This document shows, piece by piece, positions 12,763-22,600 of a stretch of 64,000 nt of DNA. Source of the DNA: Endocalyx cinctus (taxonomy: Eukaryota > Ascomycota > Sordariomycetes > Amphisphaeriales > Apiosporaceae); assembly GCA_001600455.1 (NCBI GenBank), contig BCKC01000006.1, positions 2,728,001 through 2,792,000 of the forward strand, in the 5' to 3' direction. The translations under genes and the position numbers were made by a program. Every line of letters begins with the position of its first letter. The first letter of the stretch is position 1. A model generated the notes under the pieces. It was not told the origin of the DNA and did not search any database. It saw only the letters and a program-made list of their open reading frames with translations.

Positions 12763-15143
12763 ATGGAAGCCGATATACGAGCGGTTATCCCGGATATTGA
12801 TCCGGTCGTATCCGAGTATTCCGTAGGTTACTTGAGGCATGCCTCTACGTCATGGACCGGCGACGAAGAATCATCGGCGCTATCGCCCCTCTCCGAGGCC
12901 GCCGTGGCCATCACCGAGCTCCTGATCTCGGCGTCGGGAAACGCGAGCGGCGGGGACGAGGACAAGATCCGCGCCCTGGTCTCGAAGTGGGTGGACAAGT
13001 ACGAGGAGGCGAACAGCGCCAACGGCGAGCGGAGGGGCCCCTCGGTCGTCCGCCGCCTCGACCAGGCCTACCAAGTCGGGTCGCAGCGGAACATGTCCTC
13101 GACCCTCGCCGTCGCGACCGGGAGCATCGACCTCGAGTCCGCCAACGCCCGCAAGGTCGAGTCTAAGGTCGATCGCAAGAAGCTCGAGAAGGCCGAGCGC
13201 AAGATCGCCGCGAAGCAGAGCAAGAAGCAGTTCAAGACGGTCGAGTACGAGGCTTCCCGCCTCCTCAACCAGCCGGAGGATGCGCAGAGCTACGAGGAGT
13301 TCTACATGGCGGTCAACCCGCTGCAGATGGGCTCGGGAGGCGCCGGCAAGACCAAGGATATCAAGATCGAGAACTCGGACGTCAGCATTGGTGGTACGAG
13401 AATCTTGACCGATACCAACTTGACACTAGCGTATGGTCATCGCTATGGTTTGGTTGGTAACAACGGTGTTGGTAAATCCACTTTGCTGAGAGCCCTCTCG
13501 AGGCGAGAACTGCCTATTCCTACTCATATTTCTATTTTACACGTCGAGCAAGAGGTATGATGCACTTGATATACTAGATCTTTAAATGATAATGTATTAC
13601 TAACTTCTTCCAGATTACTGGTGACGATACGTCGGCTATACAGGCTGTCCTAGACGCCGACGTGTGGCGCAAAGTCCTGCTCAAGGAGCAAGCGGTATGT
13701 AACAGTACACTTTATACGAAAGGATACAGCCATACTAATTTACAAATGATGCTATAGGAAATCACTGAACGCCTTGCTGAAATAGAAGCTCAACGTGCAA
13801 ATATGGCGGATACTGCTACCGACGCAGCCAAGATAGATCGTGATCGGGAAGCCCTCGACACGAAGTTGGGTGATATTCAAGCCAAGCTCGCCGAAATGGA
13901 ATCAGACAAGGCAGAGTCCAGAGCAGCCTCCATTCTCGCCGGTCTCGGATTTTCTGCGGAAAGACAGCAATTTGCCACAAAGACTTTCTCCGGTGGTTGG
14001 CGTATGCGTCTGGCCCTCGCAAGAGCACTTTTCTGCGAACCTGATCTTCTACTTCTCGACGAACCGTCAAACATGTTGGACGTTCCTTCGATTACTTTCC
14101 TTTCTAATTACCTTCTCACTTACCCGAGTACCGTTTTGGTAGTCAGTCACGATCGTGCCTTCTTGAACGAAGTAGCTACGGATATCATACACCAACACTC
14201 GGAACGTCTCGACTACTACCGAGGAGCGAACTTCGAGTCTTTCTACGCCACCAGGGAGGAGCGGAAGAAGACGGCGAAGCGGGAGTACGAAAACAACGTG
14301 GCCCAGCGCGCCCACCTGCAAGCCTTCATCGACAAGTTCCGGTACAACGCCGGCAAGGCGGCCGAGGCGCAGTCGCGCATCAAGAAGCTCGAGCGCATGC
14401 CGGTGCTGGAGCCGCCCGAGTCGGAGTACAGCGTGAAATTCAAGTTCCCCGAGGTCGAGAAGCTGTCGCCGCCGATCGTGCAGATGTCGGGCGTCACGTT
14501 CGGGTACGCGCCCGACCGGATCCTGCTCCGCAACGTCGACCTCGACGTGCAGCTCGACTCGCGCATCGGCATCGTCGGCCCCAACGGCGCCGGCAAGACG
14601 ACGATCCTCAAGCTCCTCATCGGCAAGCTCTCGGCCACGCAGGGGCTCATCTCGCAGCACTCGCGCCTGCGCATCGGCTTCTTCGCCCAGCACCACGTCG
14701 ACGCGCTCGACCTCACCATGAGCGCCGTCAGCTTCATGTCGAAGAACTACCCGGGCCGCTCGGACGAGGAGTACCGGCGGTACCTCGGCTCGTTCGGCAT
14801 CACGGGGACGACGGGCTTACAAAAGATGGCGGTCCTCTCCGGTGGTCAGAAGTCGCGCGTCGCGTTCGCGTGCCTCGCCCTGACGCAGCCGCACATCCTC
14901 GTGCTCGACGAGCCGTCCAACCACCTCGACATCGAGGCCATGGACGCCTTGGCCGAGGCGCTCAACGAGTTTCAGGGCGGCGTCCTCATGGTCTCCCACG
15001 ACGTCACGATGCTGCAGACGGTATGCACGAGCTTGTGGGTCTGCGAGAACGGCACCGTCTGGAAGTTCCCCGGCGACGTTCAGCAGTATAAGAAGAGGAT
15101 CGTGGCTCAGGCTAATGACGCGGGCGTGGTCAAAGCGCATTAA
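12763..15143 (+). CDS. GCN20: ABC-F ATPase Gcn20 (translational regulator)
   Basis: Three exons (12763-13554, 13614-13694, 13758-15143), all joined in phase 0, give 752 residues. The N-terminal part (starting MEADIRAVIPDIDPVV) matches the Gcn1-binding region of Gcn20/ABCF3, which separates it from other ABC-F proteins. Two ABC ATPase cassettes follow: Walker A GLVGNNGVGKST near residue 230, signature FSGGWRMRLALARAL near 368, Walker B LLLLDEPSNMLD; then Walker A GIVGPNGAGKTT near 561, signature LSGGQKSRVAFA and Walker B ILVLDEPSNHLD. There are no membrane segments, as expected for ABC-F. Known role: with Gcn1 on translating ribosomes it promotes activation of the eIF2alpha kinase Gcn2 during amino-acid starvation. 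An A-run directly precedes the ATG. GC content at third positions changes sharply along the gene (see findings). It faces cpc-1, the pathway's target. Confidence 0.95.
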
Positions 15144-17503
15144 GGGGGGGGGGGGGGAAAGAAAGAGGAAAGCAACAAGAGAAGAAAAGAAATTTACTGT
15201 TGTGTTTATTTTACTTTTCTTTTCTTTCCCGTTCATTGCCCGATTAAGATAGGAAAAGCGGTGAGAAAACTGTTTGTTGCTATGCTGTATATAACGAAAT
15301 CTATACTATGATAGAGAAAGAAGAAAAATAAAAATGGAAAAGAACATTTCTGTCGGAAAGGGTGTAGTCCCTTTACCTACCTACCTACTTCCTACATGGA
15401 AAATCAATCGTGCTCGGACGCGGTTGTCAGACCTAGTCAAATATACGTAGACACATACATACGTAGTCGGTGTCACTCGACAGCTCACTTTCACTAACTT
15501 CGATTCAGCGTGATTCATTCATTCTTTTCACCTACGTGCTCATTTTGTCCTCGCAACACGTCGTGCATAGAATTTATGCATCGAACTTTTGTTCGCTTGC
15601 GTTGTCGATACTATACTACGATACCGAGATATTGCGCAAAGGGGAAACAGCCGAGTTTTTAGGAGATAGAATATACTATACTACATCACCTCCTCGTACT
15701 ATCTACGGTTGGCTACATGAGGCATATCGTCTGTCCTAAGGAAATCACTCCGCGTCAAAGTGAAAAGCAAGTGATGCGTTTTTTTTTTTCTATCGCTAAT
15801 TACTGATATATTTTTTATGTGGATGATCAGAGATAGACACGTAGGAATACAGTGGTTAGTTAAAACGTAGCGTATCTTGGCTGTCTTATCTCCCCTTCCT
15901 AAAGGAACGAAAAGAGGGGAGTTCATATCCTCCGTACGTGTCTAGAACCGGAGGCCGGATAGGCCAGAGAGGACCTCGAGGGTGAACTGCGCGTATTTTT
16001 ATGCCACTCGTTATCTCCTTATGTTGAAGATTGTTTACGCGTAATATTTGATATTCTTGTTTTTAAATATGACCCGACGCCGCCTCTAGCGAGGGTGAAA
16101 ACTTGGTGGTCTGGTATTATTTGCACGTCTACGTGTAGCGAGAAGGAATAAGACACCTCTTCTCATGGTTGTAGATGGTCAACTTTGTTTATAGCATATG
16201 CTGTTGAGGCATGATTTACAAGTAGATAGATATATAGCAACACCCTCGTCTTCGCGACGAAGTGAACGTTCCATTCCATGTTTACGTACGAGATAGGACA
16301 TGAGATCACATCCAGAGCTGAGGGGATTGTTCATCTTCTCTACTCCGTCGATGATACCTGAGAGCCTCCTCTTGTATACGAAAAGAAGACGGATGATATA
16401 ATAACTGAGATTAGACTTCTATACCATTTATATCCATAAACTCCTCTCCCCAGTCCCCCCAGACCTGGCAGATCTACGTAGCCAGAAAATAAATCTCCCT
16501 GTGACATGTTCATTCATCCATATCTATATACCATAACTCAAATATACTCGCATATCACAAAAGCAGATCGAACCCCCCCAAGTGAAAAGTCCACCTCACA
16601 TCTTGACTCACTTGCTTGTTTACTTCCGCCCCCCTTCCTCGTTCACAGCCTAGGTTTTTTCAAATGACCAGACACATAAATGGACTGAGTAGGTGAATAA
16701 TATTTAACGAAAATACGTGGATACATATTTGTATTGCTTCGTTGCTCTGTCTATAACTACATACTATAATTAATGATAAAAAGTCGTTGCAGCAAATGCA
16801 ATCATCCACCTACACTTCACACCAAACCAAAGAAGATGTCACGATTTAGACGTTTAATAGTGAAAACAAAGTATGTTGATAAGAACAAGCGTAAGTGTGA
16901 GTGGTATGCATGTGGATGTGTATTATCGAACAAGAACTGTTAGTTGCCCATTTACTTAATCGTGTATGTAAGAAAACACCATAGGCCCTTGATACCAGCT
17001 AATCGCAGCGTTACAACTGTAAAATTTACGGCGGAGTAATATTAAGTTGGGAATAACTCAAAGCGTTCACGAGAGGTTATGATAGATAAGATAAAGTCAG
17101 ACGCGAATTCGATTGGGTTTCGAAGAACTCTGTTGGAGGTAATTTAAGAAAGTAGATATCAGAGTAGTCGAAACTACAATGAAGACAAGTAGGAAAGTCC
17201 CCTGCTTAACCGATACAAAATCCCCATTTTAATAATCCGAATTAAGTCGGACAGCACAACTAAGAAAAACAGAAATAAGATAAGTACCAAGAAACGACAT
17301 GAAAGAAACTTAGAAAGAAAAAAAAAATTATTTCGAAAATTGAAATCCACGGCGGATGGTGTCATCGTCCGATAGCGCCGGTAGCATCAGACTGGTACCA
17401 TCGCCTCCCAAGAACGAGGTGGCAAGGCCCGTTATCCCTTGCCCCTCCAGTTCTCTCTGTGCCTTTTTCACATTCACATTTAAAAAAAAAACAACCAGGT
17501 TTC
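15144..17503. other. Convergent intergenic region between GCN20 and cpc-1
   Basis: The two genes point at each other across 2.36 kb with no convincing ORF. It begins with a 14-base G run (15144-15157) directly after the GCN20 stop codon. A TGACTCA site (about 16604) and a CTTCGCGACGAAG near-palindrome (16250-16262) lie in it. It should hold both 3' UTRs and terminators. Confidence 0.6.
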
Positions 17504-18274
17504 TCAAGACCGATTTAAAGCTATTTTCTTCCAGTGATCCCGCTCTGCCTCGAGCTTCTCAATCTTCTCCTCCAACTCTTCCAATCGTTGGGCTTTGCGC
17601 TCTCGCGATTTGCGGGCCGCAAGCGTATTGCGAGCCCGCTTCATCGCGATAGTGTCGTTAGGGTCATCGACAACGATGGGAGGAAGAGGCTTATCACGGC
17701 GACGAGAGCTCACCCCGGAGACGGATGAGTGTCGCGCGTGACCAGCGGTAGGAGAGTTGCCCGACTTGCGACGGGCCTGAGAAACTGGCTCGACAACCTC
17801 CAACTCTTCTAATTGCTCATCCGGAGAAGCCTGGGCCGACGTTACCGGAGGAGCTGCTGATTCCGTGATAGTGTTATCCTGCGGGAAAAGAGGGAACCAG
17901 GGATCGCCGGAGGCATGGTCGAAGTCGCTGCTTCCAAAGTTGGGGGACACCTCGTAGCCGTCAAAGTCGGGCGACTCGTTGTAGAGCGAAGGCGAGGTCA
18001 AGTTGGTGAAGGCAGACGAGTTAGGCGCCGTGAACGTTTCACGAATAAGTAGATCGTTGGGAGATATAGTACCCATGTTGGTCGTGGAGCTCGAGGCCGA
18101 GCTCACGTTCACGTCGTAACCAGGAATAGCGGGAGAAGAGTACGCCGTGTGGGAGGCACCACCCTCGTAGGAGGGGGTGGTAAAGTCTTCTAAATTGCTC
18201 AGAGCGTCTAGTTTGGGTAAGCGGGCAAGTCGGTTAGGAAGATTAGCAGCGGTGAATTTACCTTGAAGATCCAT
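17504..18274 (-). CDS. cpc-1: bZIP transcription factor CPC1 (Gcn4 homologue)
   Basis: The main AUG-initiated frame starts at 18274 (Met-Asp-Leu-Gln) and encodes 256 residues, close to the length I recall for Neurospora CPC1. The C-terminus is a basic region (KRARNTLAARKSRERKAQRL) followed by a short leucine zipper (LEELEEKIEKLEAERDHWKK), the Gcn4/CPC1 type of bZIP. The N-terminal half is acidic and Ser/Pro-rich, as in activation domains. Known role: nuclear activator of amino-acid biosynthesis genes through TGACTCA sites (cross-pathway control). The leader carries two uORFs and the reading frame stays open for 218 codons upstream of this AUG without an in-frame ATG, so N-terminally extended isoforms starting at near-cognate codons are likely. 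A TGAGTCA site at 19609-19615 suggests autoregulation. Confidence 0.93.
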   Translation of the reverse strand: MDLQGKFTAANLPNRLARLPKLDALSNLEDFTTPSYEGGASHTAYSSPAIPGYDVNVSSASSSTTNMGTISPNDLLIRETFTAPNSSAFTNLTSPSLYNESPDFDGYEVSPNFGSSDFDHASGDPWFPLFPQDNTITESAAPPVTSAQASPDEQLEELEVVEPVSQARRKSGNSPTAGHARHSSVSGVSSRRRDKPLPPIVVDDPNDTIAMKRARNTLAARKSRERKAQRLEELEEKIEKLEAERDHWKKIALNRS

Positions 18275-18928
18275 CTTGGCAGATTGGTTACCGTTGCTTT
18301 GCGAAAAAAGTGGAACAGGCGGACGAGCAGATCGGTTCTGCTGGTTTACGGTAGCGGTAGAATTGGAAGACGGACTAGACAAGGAAGCGAAAAACTGTTG
18401 TTGGTTTTGGTTTTGAGGAGAATGAAACCGGTTGGTGAATGCCGAAGGAGAAACGTGTGATCCGGTAGCCTGGATGATCTGCTGGATTCGCTGATTCTGA
18501 ATAGACGAGGCAGAATCGGTACTCTGATGTTGATGATTCGAGTGACGGCGATGAGTGTTATCTAGAGATCCAAGGGCAGCTGCAGAGTGTGCAGGTGAGG
18601 ATACTGTGCGATTAACGTTCTTCCTCGGAGGAGCAGGAGTGTCGAACAGAACGAAGTCCTGTTGTGGCGGCTGCTGTGGTGTGAAGTTGTGATGCGCGGG
18701 TTGTGCCGGCAGGCTCGGAGAACTGGAGGGAAGCCATGTTGACTGATTTGAATCCGTGGTGAAGACTGAAAAGTCTTGTAGGGGAATGGTGTTAGAGGGT
18801 TGGGAACTTTGGCGAGAGCTGGGAATAGCTTCGTTTGAGTTCAGTTCAACCTGTGAGGGAAGAGCTGAGGAAAAGGGTTGAGTGGGGAGTAAATTGTTTA
18901 TCTTTGGTGACTGAATTTTGACTGTGGG
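18275..18928 (-). other. AUG-less in-frame N-terminal extension of CPC1
   Basis: The CPC1 reading frame continues upstream of its AUG for 218 codons to a TAG at 18929-18931 with no in-frame ATG. The translation is Gln/Ser/Pro-rich with segments such as QDFVLFDTPAPP and QRIQQIIQATG that look constrained rather than random. Candidate near-cognate starts upstream of uORF2 include CTG at 18844-18842, ACG at 18757-18755 and several ATT codons. Published work on Neurospora cpc-1 (Ivanov, Sachs and colleagues) described the same arrangement, conserved in Pezizomycotina, with initiation at non-AUG codons. An upstream exon supplying an AUG was looked for and not found in frame. Confidence 0.75.
18612..18737 (-). 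promoter_or_regulatory. cpc-1 uORF2 (41 codons)
   Basis: ATG at 18737-18735 opens a 41-codon frame closed by TAA at 18614-18612. It is the only ATG on this strand between uORF1 and the main AUG at 18274, and it overlaps the CPC1 extension in another frame. Its stop lies 337 nt before the main AUG. In Gcn4/CPC1-type control the distal uORF blocks reinitiation at the main AUG in fed cells and is bypassed when eIF2alpha is phosphorylated. I recall 41 codons as the length of the Neurospora uORF2 as well. Confidence 0.85.
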
Positions 18929-18978
18929 CTACGATGAGCACTGAAAATAGTGAAGTATGAGTAAAGAAGACACGAAGT

Positions 18979-19050
18979 CTAAGGTTGTTTAGCGCATTTT
19001 GATAGATACCTTTCCGGTTGACTCTTAATAATTTGATTTAATATGAACAT
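18979..19050 (-). promoter_or_regulatory. cpc-1 uORF1 (23 codons)
   Basis: ATG at 19050-19048 opens a 23-codon frame ending in TAG at 18981-18979, upstream of uORF2 by 241 nt. By analogy with Gcn4 and CPC1 it would be the permissive uORF after which 40S subunits resume scanning. An ATG-CGC-TAA minimal frame overlaps it near 18996. A possible intron (GTATCT donor inside uORF1, acceptor near 18940) would change its C-terminus, so the exact peptide is uncertain. Confidence 0.75.
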
Positions 19051-19500
19051 AAGGGGGGGAAGATGAGGAAGAAAAAAAAAAAAGAAAAAGAAGAACCAAA
19101 AGAGACGGGTGGAAATAAAGGCGGGCGAAGTGCTGCTTTAGTATTTTTTCTCAGGCAGCAACTTTTTTTTTTTATTTTTCCCTTTCCCTCTCTCTTTTTA
19201 GCGAGTACCGTAGATTAGATTAAGTAGATATTAGTGGTCACTACAATTATTTTACAGGCTATTTACATAGTAACTATTGAGAATTTAGTGGGATAAAGTA
19301 CTTAAGTAAAGTACCTAATCAAGTACCTACGTATACTAAATGGATCAGATACTGTCAATGGGGCTCAGCCTACCTTTTAACCAATAAATGATTTTGTCTT
19401 CGCCTAACTGTTTCACAATAAAGATTGTGTGGAGTTTTACTAACAATCAATATTGTTAGTGGTTAAAGAAATACGTACGTTCCCCTACTTCTAGTTGTAC

Positions 19501-19531
19501 ATATTTTTTTATTTTATTTTATTTTATTTTT
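19501..19531. repeat. ATTTT tandem repeat
   Basis: A T-rich tract with about four ATTTT units in the upstream region of cpc-1. It is a simple pentanucleotide microsatellite. Confidence 0.7.
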
Positions 19532-19608
19532 CCCTATTATTGTCCTGTCCATGTTCTGTTCTACCTTATTCGCATACTACTGGATTATGTTGTCCCCATA
19601 AAAAAGTG

Positions 19609-19615
19609 TGAGTCA
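19609..19615. promoter_or_regulatory. TGAGTCA, candidate CPC1/Gcn4 binding site
   Basis: A perfect AP-1/Gcn4-type heptamer about 560 nt upstream of the uORF1 ATG of cpc-1. Neurospora cpc-1 is known to be autoregulated through TGACTC elements, which makes this a plausible site; a single heptamer can also occur by chance. Confidence 0.4.
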
Positions 19616-22600
19616 TACCTGTCTTATCCTGTAAATTATCCCTGTCGTATATTGTCCACATTGGCGCATTTCCTTCGCACTGCCTTCATCGACAACCAGT
19701 ATGAATTAGGAGATAGTATATACGCGAATAAGATTCTTCAATCTCTTATTTTGTTATTGTTAAAAGCAACGTAGCTGCGTAGATATTATTCCAATGTCAG
19801 GTACGTAGTAAATATGAAAGAAACACAAAGAAAAAAATCAACAATCAAGGTAACATTCTCGTAAATACGATATATTATGGATATAGGAGGTAACCTTGGA
19901 AATACTTAGGTACCTCCTTATATGTAGGTACCTAGGTACGCACACACTACTGGCATAGCACACTACACTACTGTGGTAATATGTAAAGGAATCAACAAGA
20001 TCTGGTATCTACCCTCTAAATTTAGATGGACAGATATTGTAACTTGTAATACTCGGTAGTATAAGACAGGTTACCCATAACCGAACCGACATACTCTGTA
20101 TATACTTTTCCCGATATTATTATTTTCTTACTCATTTCCATTTTTCACATCTTACATGCGTATGTACGCTACTTATTCCTATTCCTGTATATACATAGTA
20201 CATCTGATCGGCGTTACAATTTTAAAACGATACTACGACGAGACTTATCACCAACGGACTTGAGTGGCCGGTGATCCGCTAAAACCGTCTCATACAGCAC
20301 AGTCTGTACCGTCGGTTCTCAATAATTCCTTTTTTTCTCTGAACCTTCGGCCGCGCTAAGTTGGTTGTGGTTTAACTTCCCTGTGATGGATCTGAGCCCT
20401 CCTTGTATCCATCCCTCACCTCGTCGGTCTTTTATTTGATTGGTTTATTTTCTGCGCGATTGGAAAAAAAAAATATCGAATAACTTGCCTGGCGTATCTT
20501 TTATATACTAGTACCTGATCCTACAGCACGCTAATGACGTGCAATAAAAATCATTTTATTTTTCTTCTCTCTCTCAATAGAGTTGTTAGTTGGTTCGTGT
20601 ATCATCACTACTGGAACCAATACAACGACGTACGTGCTAAGTATGTGATTGATGTGCTCACAATGAATTTTGAGGCTTGTTAGGCGGCTGTGTACATGGG
20701 GAAAAACAAAAACAATAAGCCAATATTACAGGAATGTATACATATACAGTTTCCTCCGTTTCCAAGAATGGTTTCGTAGCCTTGATACGCTACTGCCAGT
20801 ATACACATAAAGATGGGGAGCGGAACCTTGAAACGGTAACATCAACCGTATGCAAGGACTACTTTAGTACACTAAGGCCAAGAGGATCTCGTCAAAACTC
20901 ATCGCGATTCTCATGAAGAGCTGTGCAAAATAATGAATACGTTGAAGAGGAAAGTAATATTAGCGAGATGTCGTCGTCAGCGATTTCGTACGTTTTATTG
21001 AAGCCTACGAGAAATTCGCAAATCAAATAGTCGTAGATATTACTTTTTTTAATTCTGCTGCCTTTCGCGCAAGGCAGTGATCTTAATTTTTTTTTTTTAA
21101 CTGCGACAAAGCTTGCGCAAAACCCCGCGTTTAAGAAAGTGCGATATCTTACCGAAAACGGGAATTACTCCACACATCTGAATAAGGGAGAATAGTGTGG
21201 TATAATAGATTCAGGAGGAAAGCGGGAAGAGAGAAAGAAGAAGAGAAAAAGGCGAGATCGATCAATCAGAAGGGCCAATTCGTTTCTTGGAACAAGGGGC
21301 GTCTTTGCGCAAATTGAGATTTTGTGAGTCATCGTGTGCTGAAAACTTCGCTACGTCCTGCCATCTGTTTTTTTTATTCGAGAGTCTAAAATGCGAAATA
21401 CCCTTGCATGTGCGTTTCTGCAGACCTTTTACATTACGCAGCGCTCTACTGCAGTAATATATCCAGTATCCATACGTATATTATGTATGTACGTAGTAGT
21501 ATGCCCCCGGTTCCACGATACGATTCCCTTTCTGGCATTGCTTTACTTTTTTTTTCTTTCCTCTCAAAAAAATCAAGGGGGGGCAGTGCGTGCGTCTTTA
21601 CGGTATCCTGCAGTTCTGCTACATTTTACATGCTTTAAGACCCCGTCATCTTTTAGCGTTATGGGGACGTCCAGTCTCTCTACCTACGAGAAGGCTGGGA
21701 AAAGGAATAAAAACGTAGATTGGTGATTAAGAATTGGGGATAATGTACACAGTAACTTCCTCGCAGCTTTCCAAGGTTGTGTATATTTCATGACCACAGG
21801 AATTGACAAAAACGACATAGGGCGTCAGCTTTCGCCCATCGAGATCTGTATTACTAATAACGATATCGGATTTCCACATGTAGGGTAGATTACCCTTCTG
21901 TGTAAACGAATAAGAGTTCCCTTTTGTATCCAAGATTAAAAGCCATTATCTCCGAGGAATTACACGAAATATGTACCGGTAGTAGCTTGGGATGAAAAAA
22001 TTACATGTACTATATCCGTCGTACTTAGCAGTAAAACGAGGAGAGTTGGTATATCAGTTATATTGAGATATTATTATTTCAGAAGCTGGCAACACAAAAT
22101 AATCATGGGTCCCTGTTTTCCAGGCTGCCAGGCAGGCCAGGCCCCAACTCTTCTCTCTTTGCTCTACTACATACACAGTAGTATGTATCTTGTGCCCCTG
22201 TTATATAATCGTGCTGATGAAAGTTACTCCGCGCTTATGAATTAAACGGCGGAAATGAACCCTTCCCTCTCGGGCCACCCACCCGTATAGGTAAAGAATA
22301 AGTCTCTTTCTTTATATAAAATTTACTCGTCAGCTGGCCCCAAAACGTCACCTGCGATCTACCCTCTCCCACTCTTCTACAATAAACATGGGGGCCAAAA
22401 AAAAAAAAGTTCCCACCCAGTTCTACGGTACAGATCGACACAAGATACGCACTATTAAAAAAAAACCCTCCCAAAGAAAACAAATGTCCCAAAGCTGTAA
22501 TAAGATGCCTACGATTACAGGCAGCGCAGTGCTTACGGGCAAGATAGGTAAACATAGATTTCAACATACCGCCGGTAGAATCCGTCTTAAACTCCGGCTT

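Noticed and set aside
14067..14696. 209-codon minus-strand frame inside GCN20
   Set aside because: Antisense shadow of the GC-rich second ATPase cassette; composition is Arg/Leu/Asp/Val biased with no family resemblance.
18929..19050. A first exon at 19050 supplying the AUG of full-length CPC1 by splicing
   Set aside because: The candidate exon (ATG to AG before GTATCT) joins to the CPC1 frame in the wrong phase with the available acceptors; as an unspliced frame it is a classic uORF1.
21391..21726. 111-codon + strand frame starting with ATG
   Set aside because: No conserved motif, T-run translated as Phe block, no promoter or splice context; compatible with chance in AT-rich DNA.
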